Positions 34,284 through 44,280 of a stretch of DNA of 64,000 nucleotides are shown one piece after another. How positions within the stretch are numbered: position 1 is the first letter of the stretch; each line of letters starts with the position of its first letter. The DNA is from Sporosarcina psychrophila (GTDB lineage: Bacteria > Bacillota > Bacilli > Bacillales_A > Planococcaceae), in assembly GCA_020742515.1 (NCBI GenBank), contig DYWT01000092.1, positions 1 through 64,000 of the forward strand. Reading direction: 5' to 3'. The position numbers were made by a program, and so were the translations under genes. The notes below the pieces were generated by a model. That model had not been told where the DNA came from and did not search any database. It was given only the letters and a program-made list of their open reading frames with translations.

Positions 34284-35534
34284 GTGAAGATTAAAATTGC
34301 AGTTATCGGTTCATCTGATTTTTGTCAACATACAGAACAACTGGTCTACGCTCGAAAAGATATTGAACTCGATTGGTATCACTATGATGAACCCAGTGAA
34401 GCGCCTTTGTTATTGCAGTCGCTCAAACCATGTGATGCCATTCTATTTTCAGGTTCACTTCCGTTTTTTTATTCGAAGAAGCTGCTTGATAACCTCTCCA
34501 TCCCAGTCGTTTATCTCCAACAAGACGAAACCGCTGTGGCCATCACATTGCTCCAACTATCTGTACAGAACCAGCAGGACTTGAGTCGTGTATCCATCGA
34601 TGTGCGTGAACAAGCCTATATTGACCATGTACTAAATGATTTAGGACAAAGCATCAAATTACCTTTCGTTCATTTACTGCAAGATGATGAACAAATAACT
34701 AACATAACATCCTTTCATAAAACGCTTTCTTTACAAGGCAAAACAGATATGGCGATTACAAGTGTCCATGCCGTTTTTGAACAGCTACAGCACCAAAACA
34801 TTCAAGCGCGAAAAATGATTGACCCTGAGAGTACAATTCTTCGTAGTATTGACCAGGCAAAACAGCAAGTGTTATTACAAAAAAGTAACTCTGCTCAAAT
34901 TGCGGTCGGAATTGTGAAAACAACTTCCCAACAACGAGATATTGAAGCATCCATCGCTAAAATAGCGACAATTATGCAAGCACGCTGGAGTGTACAGAGC
35001 GGGGATTACACATTATACACATCTATGGGAAATATCGAATCCGCTTTAAAAAACAAGGATTTCCTATCTGAGTTTCAGACACTTGATGCCACAGCCAAAA
35101 TGGCATTCGGTTGTGGTGAATCTATTATAGATGCAACCGTTAATGCTGATTTCGCACTCAATTTCATACAGAAAATTGATGGGCATTGTTTTTATGTGCT
35201 AGATTCAAACAAAAAATTGCATGGTCCATTTCCACAATCGGACGTAACCGTCGAGATGAAAACCACTGAGCCCGTCCTTGTCCAAATGGCCGAAAAAACA
35301 AAACTCAGCCCTGCTAATATTTCGAAATTGATACAATACAGTCAGACACGCCAAACAAAGCAATTTTCTGCAAATGATTTAGCGATCTACTTAGATGTCT
35401 CACGCAGGACAGCAGAACGAACGTTAAAAAAGCTTGTCGAATTTGAATATGCAAAAATTATCGGGGAAGAAATGACTTACCGCCAAGGCAGGCCGCGCGC
35501 ATTATATGAGTTTACCTTTCCCGCATATTATTAA
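34284..35534 (+). CDS. Transcriptional regulator with C-terminal winged helix
   Basis: I do not recognise the full family. The first 120 residues look like a receptor half (IAVIGSSDFCQHTEQLV, LKPCDAILFSGSLPFFY, IPVVYLQQDETAVAITLLQL), faintly like the PrpR N-terminal sensor fold. The middle (AVGIVKTTSQQRDIEASIAKIATIM, MAFGCGESIIDATVNAD) resembles a degenerate nucleotidyl-cyclase/GGDEF-like fold without catalytic residues. The C-terminus is a winged helix-turn-helix (FSANDLAIYLDVSRRTAERTLKKL, then RQGRPRALYEF). GTG start after GGAGG. It stands between the divergent epimerase operon and the convergent nhaC, both of which it may regulate. Confidence 0.7.
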   Translation: MKIKIAVIGSSDFCQHTEQLVYARKDIELDWYHYDEPSEAPLLLQSLKPCDAILFSGSLPFFYSKKLLDNLSIPVVYLQQDETAVAITLLQLSVQNQQDLSRVSIDVREQAYIDHVLNDLGQSIKLPFVHLLQDDEQITNITSFHKTLSLQGKTDMAITSVHAVFEQLQHQNIQARKMIDPESTILRSIDQAKQQVLLQKSNSAQIAVGIVKTTSQQRDIEASIAKIATIMQARWSVQSGDYTLYTSMGNIESALKNKDFLSEFQTLDATAKMAFGCGESIIDATVNADFALNFIQKIDGHCFYVLDSNKKLHGPFPQSDVTVEMKTTEPVLVQMAEKTKLSPANISKLIQYSQTRQTKQFSANDLAIYLDVSRRTAERTLKKLVEFEYAKIIGEEMTYRQGRPRALYEFTFPAYY

Positions 35535-35540
35535 TATATG

Positions 35541-35620
35541 AAAAGCGCAAACGCCTTGGTAGACCCGAAGAGCGCTGAAGCTAGACACTACTCCGGTTGA
35601 AATACTGATACTTACCTTTT
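35541..35620 (+). repeat. Dispersed intergenic repeat, copy B
   Basis: Begins AAAAGCGCAAACGCCTTGGT and continues AGAGCGCTGAAGCTAGACAC, CTACTCCGGTTGAAA and ATACTTACCTTTTTA. The second half aligns with copies at 15998 (A) and 55429 (C). Confidence 0.6.
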
Positions 35621-35622
35621 TA

Positions 35623-35663
35623 AAAATGGAAAGTTCACGATACTGATGTGAACTTTCCATTTT
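35623..35663. terminator. Bidirectional terminator between regulator and nhaC
   Basis: AAAATGGAAAGTTCAC (35623-35638) pairs with GTGAACTTTCCATTTT (35648-35663); both converging genes end beside it. Confidence 0.9.
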
Positions 35664-35667
35664 GCCA

Positions 35668-37122
35668 TCAAGCTAGATTTACTTCTTCATTCATTTTTTC
35701 TTCTACCAATTCTTCTTCCGCTATCTTTGCCTTTTCTTGCTCAGTCAGCTTCACAATCGTAAAGCCTGTTATTGCATAAAGTATCGAAATGAATGGTATA
35801 ACCAAATTCAGTATTGCATATGGACCGTATTGTACGACACTAACACCCAATGTCCCAAATATGAATACACCGCATGTATTCCATGGGATGAAAACAGAGG
35901 TCAATGTTCCGCCATCCTCAAGGGCACGCGATAAATTTTTTGAATGCAGCCCCATGTTTTGATATGCTTTACTGAACATCCGCGATGGGACGACGATTGA
36001 GATATATTGCTCTGAACATGATGCATTTGTTATAAAACAAGCTCCAATCGTCGAAACAATAAGTGATGCAGAAGACTTCACAACTTTAAGCAATTGATTC
36101 ATCAATGCCTGCAACATCCCTGAAAACTCCAATATGCCACCGAATGTCATGGCAACAATTGTCATGGAAACGGTATACATCATCGAATCCAATCCGCCTC
36201 GGTTAAATAATTCATCTACCATTACATTTCCTGTGGCAATTGTAAATCCACTCTGTAATGCTTCTATCCCCCCAACGAGAGAGCCACCTTGTATAAGGAT
36301 CTGTGAAAGAAATCCTAGGACAATACCAACAACTAGTGCGGGTATTGCCGGTACCTTCAAAGCAACCAGCACAATCACAGCCAGTGGCACAATCAAAAGC
36401 CATGGTGAAATAAGAAAACTTTCCTGTAACACTTTTGTTGTCTGTGCAATTTCAGCCACTTCAATATTATTTGCTGCAAAGCGTTTCCCTAAAAACGCAT
36501 AAACTCCAAGTGCTATAACCAATCCGGGAATCGTTGTATAAAACATATGCTTAATATGATCGAATAAATCCGTCCCCGTCAACCCAGCCGCCAAATTCGT
36601 CGTGTCTGATAAAGGTGACATTTTATCTCCAAAATAAGCCCCAGAAATAATCGCCCCCGCAATCATTCCTGCAGGAATCCCCATACTCAAACCGATGCCC
36701 ATCCCAGCTACGCCAATCGTTCCCATCGTCGACCATGAGCTGCCAATTGCTAACGCTACAATTGAACATATGATACAAATTGTAACGAGAAACCACGCAG
36801 GCGTGATGATTTGCAAACCATAGTAAATCATTGTTGCGACAATTCCGCCACCCATCCATGCTCCGATTGTCAGTCCGACCAATATAATAATAACGACTGC
36901 TGGAAGTGCCAAACGAATCCCCTTATACATCATTTCCTCAATTTCTTTCCATGTGAATCCCGCTTTCCAAGCGACTATAGCCGCTGTTGACGTTCCGATT
37001 ATCAATGGTATATGTGGCCCTTGCTTTAATTTAACAACTGTATAGATCATGACGATAATCATAACGACTAACGGAAGCAAAGCCATCCAAAAGCCAATCT
37101 TTTTTTCCTGCTGCTGTTCCAT
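35668..37122 (-). CDS. nhaC: NhaC family Na+/H+ (or malate/lactate) antiporter
   Basis: A 484-residue polytopic membrane protein of the NhaC/MleN group, with about 11-12 transmembrane segments. Signature segments are AIGSSWSTMGTIGVAGMGIG, GAYFGDKMSPLSDTTNLAAG and the C-terminal ALEDGGTLTSVFIPWNTCGVF. NhaC proteins exchange Na+ for protons, and MleN-type relatives exchange malate for lactate, so an organic-acid or amino-acid substrate is possible. ATG follows a GGGGGGA site. A 22-bp tandem-repeat motif 43 nt upstream is shared with the regulator at 34284, implying common control. Confidence 0.88.
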   Translation of the reverse strand: MEQQQEKKIGFWMALLPLVVMIIVMIYTVVKLKQGPHIPLIIGTSTAAIVAWKAGFTWKEIEEMMYKGIRLALPAVVIIILVGLTIGAWMGGGIVATMIYYGLQIITPAWFLVTICIICSIVALAIGSSWSTMGTIGVAGMGIGLSMGIPAGMIAGAIISGAYFGDKMSPLSDTTNLAAGLTGTDLFDHIKHMFYTTIPGLVIALGVYAFLGKRFAANNIEVAEIAQTTKVLQESFLISPWLLIVPLAVIVLVALKVPAIPALVVGIVLGFLSQILIQGGSLVGGIEALQSGFTIATGNVMVDELFNRGGLDSMMYTVSMTIVAMTFGGILEFSGMLQALMNQLLKVVKSSASLIVSTIGACFITNASCSEQYISIVVPSRMFSKAYQNMGLHSKNLSRALEDGGTLTSVFIPWNTCGVFIFGTLGVSVVQYGPYAILNLVIPFISILYAITGFTIVKLTEQEKAKIAEEELVEEKMNEEVNLA

Positions 37123-37164
37123 ATGTAATCCCCCCAGATTTAAGTTTTCTTAAAATTACTAAAT

Positions 37165-37186
37165 GTCGCTTAATAGTCGTTAATAG
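37165..37186. promoter_or_regulatory. Tandem-repeat operator candidate, site 2
   Basis: GTCGCTTAATAGTCGTTAAT followed by AG, 43-64 nt upstream of the nhaC ATG. Aligned without gaps to site 1 (34249-34270) it shares 18 of 22 bases; each site is two 11-bp direct units. Confidence 0.6.
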
Positions 37187-37308
37187 ATATAGTAAGTGCA
37201 GGATGCATCAAAGTCAATAGAATTTCCAAGTCTATTGTAAGCGGATTCATTTATAGATGGGTTACCCACAAGAGTATTCTGTTTCTTGATAACCTTCTAA
37301 TAATTTTG

Positions 37309-37338
37309 TTGACATTATGAATGGAAAACGCTTACAAT
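37309..37338 (+). promoter_or_regulatory. hutP promoter overlapped by a cre-like site
   Basis: TTGACA (37309-37314), 18-bp spacer, TACAAT (37333-37338). GGAAAACGCTTACA at 37323-37336 matches the cre consensus TGWAANCGNTNWCA at 13 of 14 positions and overlaps the -10, as expected for CcpA catabolite repression of hut genes. Confidence 0.75.
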
Positions 37339-37391
37339 AGGTAACAGGTATTAGTAGATAGGTATTCATGAAAAAAAGTAGGTTTTCGGTT

Positions 37392-37829
37392 ATGACTCAA
37401 GAAATACTTATTGGTAAATTAGCAGTCTTATTAGCTACATTGGACGAAAATGAAGTGTTACATTTTCAATCACAACTTAAAGATGTTGACTATTGTACCG
37501 GTAAGGTGGGTGCAATGAATATGGAAAAAGTAATTGCCGCAGTCGAAACAGCAGCCAAACGTGAAAATATCATTACAGAAGGTCTTTATCGCGAAAACCA
37601 TGCCTTATATCATACAATCTTAGAAGCACTTGAAGGTGTAACTAGGGGGCAATTTGCAATTGGAGATATAAAACGTACTGTCGGGCTTCGTTTTGCGATT
37701 GTAAAAGGCAAACCCTATCTGAATAAGAATGAGGGTGAATGGTTAGCTGTCGCTTTCTACGGTACAATTGGTGCCCCGATAAAAGGGTTGGAACATGAAG
37801 CGTTCGGATTAGGGATTAACCATATGTAA
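37392..37829 (+). CDS. hutP: HutP, histidine-responsive RNA-binding antiterminator
   Basis: HutP binds L-histidine and Mg2+ and then the hut leader RNA to prevent termination before the structural genes. The sequence matches B. subtilis HutP from memory: [68 protein letters not shown] and [23 protein letters not shown]. The His-rich metal and histidine-binding positions are retained. I prefer ATG 37392 ([10 protein letters not shown], 145 aa) because the family starts there; an ATG at 37368 would add eight residues. Its target hairpin lies 130 nt downstream, before hutH. Confidence 0.95.
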   Translation: MTQEILIGKLAVLLATLDENEVLHFQSQLKDVDYCTGKVGAMNMEKVIAAVETAAKRENIITEGLYRENHALYHTILEALEGVTRGQFAIGDIKRTVGLRFAIVKGKPYLNKNEGEWLAVAFYGTIGAPIKGLEHEAFGLGINHM

Positions 37830-37944
37830 AACTAATGGGCTGAAGTCTGGCTTTGGACTATCACCTTTGGCAGGTTATCCTTAGTCCGCAAACTTTCTAG
37901 TTTTCTAAGTAAAAATAAAAATTAAATACTTTTGTCATTGCCTA

Positions 37945-38005
37945 TAGTGACTAGTTATCAGGAGGCGATGACGGCATTTCCATGTGCCGTCATCGCCTCC
38001 TTTTG
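37945..38005 (+). promoter_or_regulatory. HutP binding site and regulated terminator
   Basis: Three NAG triplets with exact 4-nt spacing (TAG-TGAC-TAG-TTAT-CAG, 37945-37961) touch the base of a 17-bp perfect stem (37960-37976 with 37985-38001) followed by TTTTGCTGTTTT. HutP recognises UAG-N4-UAG-N4-UAG, so histidine-loaded HutP should melt this terminator and allow hutH expression. A weaker stem (GGACTA 37855 with TAGTCC 37882) lies upstream. Confidence 0.85.
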
Positions 38006-38103
38006 CTGTTTTCTCCGGCGCCAACGGGCAATATGCTCTCACTGATTAAGTTTTACTTTTTCAAGCTATAACACCAAACAAAAATACACAGGAGGTTTTC
38101 ATC

Positions 38104-39585
38104 ATGATAGAACTTACAGGTAATTCATTAACATTGGAACAGATTAGAAAGGTTTGTTATGAAGGTGACACAGTCCAGGTCGCAGCAAGTAGCATGGAAA
38201 AAGTAATGGCAAGTAGACTCGCTGTAGAAAAAATTGTAGCAGAAAAGAAAACCATTTATGGAATTAACACAGGGTTTGGTAAATTTAGCGATGTTACGAT
38301 TGCTGAGGATGATGTCGCTCGCTTACAGCTCAACCTAATTCGTTCGCACGCTTGCGGCGTTGGAGAAAACTTCCCTGAGATTGTCTCAAGAGCGATGATG
38401 TTATTACGATTGAATGCGTTAATTAAAGGATTTTCCGGTGTTCGTCCCGTTTTAGTCGAAAAACTCGTTGAGCTATTGAACAAGCGCATACATCCTGTCA
38501 TTCCTCAACAAGGTTCACTTGGAGCTTCTGGTGACTTAGCACCGTTATCACATCTTGCGCTTGTCTTAATTGGCGAAGGCGAAGTATTTGATAATGGTGT
38601 CGTTTGCGGAAGCAAAATAGTGCTGGATCGAGAAGGTATCGAGCCTATCGTATTACAAGCAAAAGAAGGCCTCGCTTTAATAAACGGAACACAGGCTATG
38701 ACTGCAATGGGTGCTATCAATTACTTGGAAGCGGAAAAAATTGCCTATCAAAGTGAGTGGATATCCGCTATGACAATGGAAGGTCTTGAAGGCATTATTG
38801 ATGCGTTTCATCCGGCCATACATGAAGCACGTGGTTACATTCAACAAATAGAAGTTGCTAAAAGAATGAGGGCTATTCTTCAGGATAGTAAACTTACGAC
38901 GCGCCAAGGGGAAAAGAGGGTGCAAGATGCCTATTCCTTGCGTTGTATTCCACAGGTGCACGGCGCTTCTTGGCAGGTACTTGATTACGTGAAAGAAAAG
39001 TTGGAAATCGAAGCAAATGCAGCCACGGATAATCCATTAATTTTTGATGATGGAGAAACAGTGATTTCCGGCGGTAACTTCCATGGGCAACCTATCGCCT
39101 TTGCAATGGACTTCTTAAAAATTGCTATTGCAGAATTGGCAAATATTTCAGAGCGCAGGATTGAACGGCTTGTAAATCCTCAATTAAATGATTTACCTCC
39201 ATTTTTAAGCCCGGAGCCCGGCCTACAGTCCGGAGCAATGATCATGCAATACGCAGCTGCATCTCTTGTTTCGGAAAATAAAACACTTGCCCATCCCGCC
39301 AGTGTCGATTCGATTCCATCATCAGCAAATCAGGAAGACCATGTAAGTATGGGAACAATTGGGTCCCGTCACGCTTCAATGATCATTCAAAACACTAGAA
39401 ATGTTCTAGCCATCGAATGTATTTGCAGCTTACAAGCAGCTGAATATCGCGGTGTGGAAAATATGGCATCCCGTACACGTGAAAAGTTAAATTTACTGCG
39501 TGAAGTCGTCCCTTCAATTACGCAAGACCGTATCTTCTCCAACGATATAAAACAAGTTGCAGAATGGCTTAAAATAAACGAGTGA
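38104..39585 (+). CDS. hutH: Histidine ammonia-lyase
   Basis: Deaminates histidine to urocanate, the first step of the hut pathway. The self-cyclising Ala-Ser-Gly (residues 141-143 in [17 protein letters not shown]) that forms the MIO electrophile is present, as are [23 protein letters not shown] and the C-terminal [13 protein letters not shown]. Length 493 aa is slightly short of but within the family range. ATG follows ACAGGAGG. It is separated from hutP by the HutP-controlled terminator and is followed by a transporter gene. Confidence 0.97.
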   Translation: MIELTGNSLTLEQIRKVCYEGDTVQVAASSMEKVMASRLAVEKIVAEKKTIYGINTGFGKFSDVTIAEDDVARLQLNLIRSHACGVGENFPEIVSRAMMLLRLNALIKGFSGVRPVLVEKLVELLNKRIHPVIPQQGSLGASGDLAPLSHLALVLIGEGEVFDNGVVCGSKIVLDREGIEPIVLQAKEGLALINGTQAMTAMGAINYLEAEKIAYQSEWISAMTMEGLEGIIDAFHPAIHEARGYIQQIEVAKRMRAILQDSKLTTRQGEKRVQDAYSLRCIPQVHGASWQVLDYVKEKLEIEANAATDNPLIFDDGETVISGGNFHGQPIAFAMDFLKIAIAELANISERRIERLVNPQLNDLPPFLSPEPGLQSGAMIMQYAAASLVSENKTLAHPASVDSIPSSANQEDHVSMGTIGSRHASMIIQNTRNVLAIECICSLQAAEYRGVENMASRTREKLNLLREVVPSITQDRIFSNDIKQVAEWLKINE

Positions 39586-39675
39586 TTCAAATAGATCCAG
39601 TAATCCGTCTTGGTAAGGAGAGAGTTAAAGCAATGACATGACATAACACTAAAACTTCAAATGGGGTGCAATGAT

Positions 39676-41004
39676 ATGTTGGGAAATGCTGTATTAATAA
39701 GTGTAATTGTAATGGTTGTTCTCAGTTTATTACGCGTTAATGTTTTATTTGCTATATTAATTGCTGCAATTACGGCTGGACTTGTCTCTGGCATGGGCTT
39801 TGTCGAAACTGTTAACGTCCTCGTCTCAGGTATGGGTGGCCAAGCAAATACAGCATTAAGCTATATTTTACTCGGGGCATTCGCTGTTATGATTGGCATA
39901 TCAGGGATTACCGGAATTTTGGTCAATAAAATGCTGACTGTTTTCAGCGGCAAACGAACATTACTTGTATTAGCAATTGCAGGGATTGCAATGTTATCGC
40001 AAAACGCAATTCCTGTTCATATTGCATTTATCCCTATTTTAATACCTCCATTACTTGGACTGTTCGATAAAATGAAACTGGATCGTCGGGCTGTTGCAGC
40101 AGCATTGACATTTGGATTAAAAACACCGTATATGACGATTCCCCTTGGTTTCGGTCTAATTTTCCAAGGAATCATCCGAACTGAAATGGAAAAGAACGGG
40201 ATGGCTATTGCTTTAACAGACGTGACATTATCAATGCTTCTTCCCGGAGCTGGAATGGTAGTCGGGCTTTTCGTTGCTATCTTTATTTCCTATCGCAAAG
40301 ACCACGTTGCCAAAGAGTCCAGTAAACTCAATATGCCAGACATCGATATGGCAGACAGTCTAGTAGAAAATCAATCCGCAACAAAGTGGAGGATTCAACA
40401 CACGATGACGGTACTTGCAATCATTGCAGCGTTAGGTACTCAACTTTGGACGGAAAGTCTTGTACTAGGAGCACTTGCCGGAATCATTATCATGTTTGGT
40501 ACTCGAGTGGTTAAATTGTTTGAGGGTGACCGGGTTGTCAATGAGGGAATTGGTATGATGGGAATGATTGCTTTTGTAATGCTTATCGCTTCAGGCTATG
40601 CAACAGTTTTAAAAGAGACAGGTTCTGTTAATGAATTGGTTGAAGCAACGACAGGAATTATTGGTACATCTCCACTTCTTTTGGCCATCGTCATGTTATC
40701 CGTTGGACTCATTATCACAATGGGGATCGGCTCATCATTTGGAACTGTCCCGATTCTGGCAGCCCTTTACGTGCCAATTTGTCTTGCAGCAGGATTGTCG
40801 CCGATGGCTACGGCAGCCTTAATTGGAACTGCAGGTGCTCTGGGAGACGCGGGTTCCCCTGCATCGGACAGCACACTAGGTCCTACAGCTGGACTTAATG
40901 CGGATGGCAAACATCATCATATCTGGGATACATGTGTCCCAACCTTTTTACATTATAATATTCCATTATTTATTTTCGGTATTATTGCAGCACTTGTTTT
41001 GTAA
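39676..41004 (+). CDS. YuiF-type transporter, predicted histidine permease
   Basis: A membrane protein of about 442 residues with 11-12 hydrophobic segments, of the Na+/H+ antiporter-like YuiF family. Typical motifs are LSQNAIPVHIAFIPILIPPLL, TFGLKTPYMTIPLGFG, MGIGSSFGTVPILAAL and ALGDAGSPASDSTLGPTAGLN. YuiF members have been predicted to carry histidine from their regulation; the position right after hutH supports histidine (or urocanate) uptake here. The ATG at 39676 is preferred because GGGGTG lies 7 nt upstream; an ATG at 39661 overlaps this site. It replaces hutM of B. subtilis in this locus. Confidence 0.8.
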   Translation: MLGNAVLISVIVMVVLSLLRVNVLFAILIAAITAGLVSGMGFVETVNVLVSGMGGQANTALSYILLGAFAVMIGISGITGILVNKMLTVFSGKRTLLVLAIAGIAMLSQNAIPVHIAFIPILIPPLLGLFDKMKLDRRAVAAALTFGLKTPYMTIPLGFGLIFQGIIRTEMEKNGMAIALTDVTLSMLLPGAGMVVGLFVAIFISYRKDHVAKESSKLNMPDIDMADSLVENQSATKWRIQHTMTVLAIIAALGTQLWTESLVLGALAGIIIMFGTRVVKLFEGDRVVNEGIGMMGMIAFVMLIASGYATVLKETGSVNELVEATTGIIGTSPLLLAIVMLSVGLIITMGIGSSFGTVPILAALYVPICLAAGLSPMATAALIGTAGALGDAGSPASDSTLGPTAGLNADGKHHHIWDTCVPTFLHYNIPLFIFGIIAALVL

Positions 41005-41040
41005 ACATGTATGGCATTGCTTATTGACCAAATATAAAAT

Positions 41041-41087
41041 AGGGCTACCCTCTAATTCGATTCAATTTCGAATTGGCTGGTAGCCCT
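41041..41087. terminator. Bidirectional terminator between yuiF and hutI
   Basis: AGGGCTACC (41041-41049) pairs with GGTAGCCCT (41079-41087), with an inner AATTCG/CGAATT stem and A/T runs on both sides. Confidence 0.85.
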
Positions 41088-41174
41088 TTATTACGTTTAT
41101 TTCGCTATTTTCACCCACTTAGCTATTGACAGTTTGCACTTCTATTATCGAATTCCATACAACTTATCATTAGC

Positions 41175-42434
41175 TCAACCTACAACTTTCTTTCCTTTTT
41201 TCCATACAGATTTCACATGATTGACGCCAAAGAAGTATTGAATTTCTTGGTAGTTTTTTGCGTTCCATAATACGATATCTGCCTGTTTCCCCACCTCAAG
41301 TGAGCCCACTTTGTCTTCACTTTTAATTGCACAAGCTGCATTGTACGTTGCAGCTGTCAATGCTTCTGCCGGTGTAAGTCGCATGGAAATGCAAGCTAGG
41401 TTCATGACAAGCGTCATGGACGTCGTTGGTGATGATCCTGGATTGCAGTCTGTAGATATCGCAACGGCAACACCTTCATCAATCATTTTTCTTCCTGCCG
41501 CCGCTTCCTCACGTAAGTAAAGTGCAGTTGCCGGAAGAAGACAGGCGATTGTGCCCGCTTTCGCCATTGCTTGAATGCCTTCATCAGAAGCTTTGAGTAA
41601 ATGCTCTGCTGAAATTGCGCCTACTTTTGCCGCAAGCTCCGCTCCACCGTACGATTCGATTTCATCGGCATGAATTTTCGGAATTAAGCCATGTCGTTTT
41701 CCTGCTTCTAGTACGCGTTCCGATTGCTCAGGCGTAAATACGCCTTTCTCACAAAACACATCGTTAAATACAGCAAGTTTTTCATTTGCGATAACAGGTA
41801 GCATTTCATCAATTAGCAAATCGACATATTCGTCTTCCCGGCCTTTGTATTCACTTGGAACCGCATGGGCCCCCATAAAAGTCGGTACAATATCGATTGC
41901 GTGTGTTTCTTGTAATTTCCTCATGACACGCAGTTGTTTCAACTCCGTCTCAAGATTCATGCCGTAACCACTTTTTCCTTCTACAGTTGTTACGCCATGT
42001 TCAAGGAAAAGATCCAAACGCTTTGTTGTTTGTTCTATCAATTGCTCTTCAGTTGCTTCACGCGTCATCCGTGTAGTTGCATGGATGCCGCCGCCGGCAT
42101 TCATAATATCCATATACGTTGCACCTTCTAGACGCATCTCAAATTCACGTTCACGACTTCCACCGTAAGCCACATGCGTATGGGGGTCTACTAAGCCGGG
42201 GGTCACAAGATGGCCCTTAGCATCTACAACTTCCGCTTCATGCAGTCTATCGGCATATTGTTTCTCAAGTTCTGCTGTCTTTCCCACTGCTTTAATAAAT
42301 CCATCCTCAATCCACAAACTGCCGTCCTCAATCAGTCCAAGATCAGACATCGCATCTTTTACGCGAGGCCCTTTTTTGTCATTGGCTAATGTTGCAAGTT
42401 GCGTTGCGTGTATAATCCAAAGAGGTTTTGTCAT
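41175..42434 (-). CDS. hutI: Imidazolonepropionase
   Basis: Third step of histidine degradation: hydrolyses 4-imidazolone-5-propionate to formiminoglutamate. An amidohydrolase-fold metal enzyme, with the metal-binding [16 protein letters not shown] near residue 80, [11 protein letters not shown] (His ligand) and [14 protein letters not shown] (Asp). Length 419 aa is standard. Its ATG overlaps the hutU stop (ATGA, 42431-42434), so it is translated by coupling. hutG, the next step, is not found in this window. Confidence 0.96.
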   Translation of the reverse strand: MTKPLWIIHATQLATLANDKKGPRVKDAMSDLGLIEDGSLWIEDGFIKAVGKTAELEKQYADRLHEAEVVDAKGHLVTPGLVDPHTHVAYGGSREREFEMRLEGATYMDIMNAGGGIHATTRMTREATEEQLIEQTTKRLDLFLEHGVTTVEGKSGYGMNLETELKQLRVMRKLQETHAIDIVPTFMGAHAVPSEYKGREDEYVDLLIDEMLPVIANEKLAVFNDVFCEKGVFTPEQSERVLEAGKRHGLIPKIHADEIESYGGAELAAKVGAISAEHLLKASDEGIQAMAKAGTIACLLPATALYLREEAAAGRKMIDEGVAVAISTDCNPGSSPTTSMTLVMNLACISMRLTPAEALTAATYNAACAIKSEDKVGSLEVGKQADIVLWNAKNYQEIQYFFGVNHVKSVWKKGKKVVG

Positions 42435-44110
42435 TGTTTATCCTGTCCTTTATCAAGCATTGGAATGTTGACGCCTTTTTCACGTGCAGTTTTTTCAGCA
42501 ATTTCATAACCAGCATCTGCATGGCGTGCAATTCCCATTCCCGGATCCGTTGTCAGTACGCGTTCAATACGAATTCCCGCTTCTTTTGATCCATCTGCAA
42601 CTATGACTATACCCGAATGGATTGAGTAACCCATCCCAACGCCACCGCCATGATGAAGCGATACCCAAGTGGCGCCGCCGACTGCATTGATCATTGCGTT
42701 TAAGATCGGCCAATCGGCAACAACATCCGAACCGTCTTTCATTGCTTCTGTTTCACGATTCGGCGAGGCAACGGAACCTGAGTCGAGGTGATCACGGCCA
42801 ATGACGATCGGTGCACTTAATTCACCGCTTGCAACCATGTCATTGATGATTTTGCCAAAGCGCGCACGTTCCCCGTACCCTAACCAACAAATCCGAGCTG
42901 GAAGGCCTTGGAATTCGATTTTTTCCTGTGCCAACCGAATCCAATTACAAAGATGCTCATTATAACTGAACTCTTTTAAAATGGCTTCATCCAATTTATA
43001 AATATCTTCCGGATCACCTGATAAAGCTACCCAGCGGAATGGTCCTTTCCCCTCGCAAAACTGCGGACGGATATAAGCGGGAACAAATCCGGGGAAATCG
43101 AACGCATTTTCAACACCTTCATCTTTTGCAACTTGGCGAATATTATTGCCATAATCAAACGTAATCGCGCCTTTGTCCATTAATTCCAACATTGATTGGA
43201 CGTGCTTTGCCATAGATGCTTTTGAAAGTTTTATATATTCTTCCGGGTTGCTCGTACGAAGTTGCTCGGCTTCTTCTAGGGACATTTTAGACGGAATATA
43301 CCCGTTTAACGGGTCATGTGCAGATGTTTGGTCTGTCAATACATCTGGTATGAAGTTGCGGTCTATCATCTCAGGTAAAATATCTGAGGCATTCCCCAAC
43401 AATCCGATAGATAAAGCTTTACCCTCTTTTTTTGCATCTTCCGCTAGTCTGATTGCTTCATCCAATGAATCGGTTTTGACATCTGTATAACGGGTTTCAA
43501 TCCGGCGATCGATCCGTGTCTCATCAACTTCTATTCCGATACAAACTCCGCCTGCCATCGTTACTGCAAGTGGCTGTGCTCCACCCATGCCACCAAGTCC
43601 TGCAGTTACTGTAATCGTCCCCTTCAAACTGCCATTAAAATGTTTTTTGGCGAGTTCCACAAATGTTTCATAAGTGCCTTGTACAATCCCTTGTGAACCA
43701 ATGTAAATCCAGCTTCCCGCTGTCATTTGCCCGTACATCATCAATCCTTTTTTATCAAGCTCATGGAAGGTCTCCCAATTTGCATAAGCGGGAACGATAT
43801 TTGAATTTGCAATCAGGACACGTGGTGCGTCCGAATGCGATTTGAAGACTGCCACTGGTTTGCCCGATTGAACAAGCAGCGTTTCGTCATTTTCCAATTC
43901 TTTCAGTGACTTTACAATCGCATCAAAACTCTCCCAATTTCGGGCAGCTTTCCCGATTCCTCCATAGACAACTAGCTTATCAGGATGCTCTGCTACTTCC
44001 GCATCTAAGTTATTCATTAACATACGAAGAGCGGCCTCTTGTAACCAACCCTTTGTGTTCAATTTTGATCCTCTATAACGAATTACCTTTTCCTCTGCAA
44101 TCGCTTTCAT
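42431..44110 (-). CDS. hutU: Urocanate hydratase
   Basis: Second step of histidine degradation, converting urocanate to imidazolonepropionate using tightly bound NAD+. Characteristic stretches are [65 protein letters not shown]-type [42 protein letters not shown] and [18 protein letters not shown]. Length 559 aa. ATG follows AGGGGGG at 6-8 nt. First gene of a hutU-hutI operon transcribed towards hutH-yuiF; an activator-type promoter precedes it. Confidence 0.97.
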   Translation of the reverse strand: MKAIAEEKVIRYRGSKLNTKGWLQEAALRMLMNNLDAEVAEHPDKLVVYGGIGKAARNWESFDAIVKSLKELENDETLLVQSGKPVAVFKSHSDAPRVLIANSNIVPAYANWETFHELDKKGLMMYGQMTAGSWIYIGSQGIVQGTYETFVELAKKHFNGSLKGTITVTAGLGGMGGAQPLAVTMAGGVCIGIEVDETRIDRRIETRYTDVKTDSLDEAIRLAEDAKKEGKALSIGLLGNASDILPEMIDRNFIPDVLTDQTSAHDPLNGYIPSKMSLEEAEQLRTSNPEEYIKLSKASMAKHVQSMLELMDKGAITFDYGNNIRQVAKDEGVENAFDFPGFVPAYIRPQFCEGKGPFRWVALSGDPEDIYKLDEAILKEFSYNEHLCNWIRLAQEKIEFQGLPARICWLGYGERARFGKIINDMVASGELSAPIVIGRDHLDSGSVASPNRETEAMKDGSDVVADWPILNAMINAVGGATWVSLHHGGGVGMGYSIHSGIVIVADGSKEAGIRIERVLTTDPGMGIARHADAGYEIAEKTAREKGVNIPMLDKGQDKQ

Positions 44111-44139
44111 AAAAATTCCCCCCTTTTATTGTTATCTTC

Positions 44140-44180
44140 ATTATAAATGGAAGATTTAGATATCTAGTTATAATCTAGTT
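44140..44180 (-). promoter_or_regulatory. hutU promoter with tandem AACTAGAT repeats over the -35
   Basis: On the minus strand a consensus TATAAT is at 44145-44140, but 17 bp upstream the -35 (ACTAGA) is poor. Two AACTAGAT repeats, 11 bp apart (44162-44169 and 44173-44180), cover that -35. Direct repeats one helical turn apart over a weak -35 are typical of AraC-type activator sites; the candidate activator is encoded just upstream. Confidence 0.55.
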
Positions 44181-44243
44181 GTCTTTTTACTTTTTGTTGA
44201 TTAATAATTACTTGTATTCAAGTTTTTTATAATTTGTTGCACA

Positions 44244-44279
44244 TAAAAACATCCTTGTCACATTTGTGAAAAGGATGTT
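44244..44279 (-). terminator. Terminator of the response-regulator gene
   Basis: AACATCCTT (44248-44256) pairs with AAGGATGTT (44271-44279), with an inner TCAC/GTGA stem; on the minus strand TTTTT follows. It starts 2 nt after the stop. Confidence 0.85.
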
Positions 44280-44280
44280 G

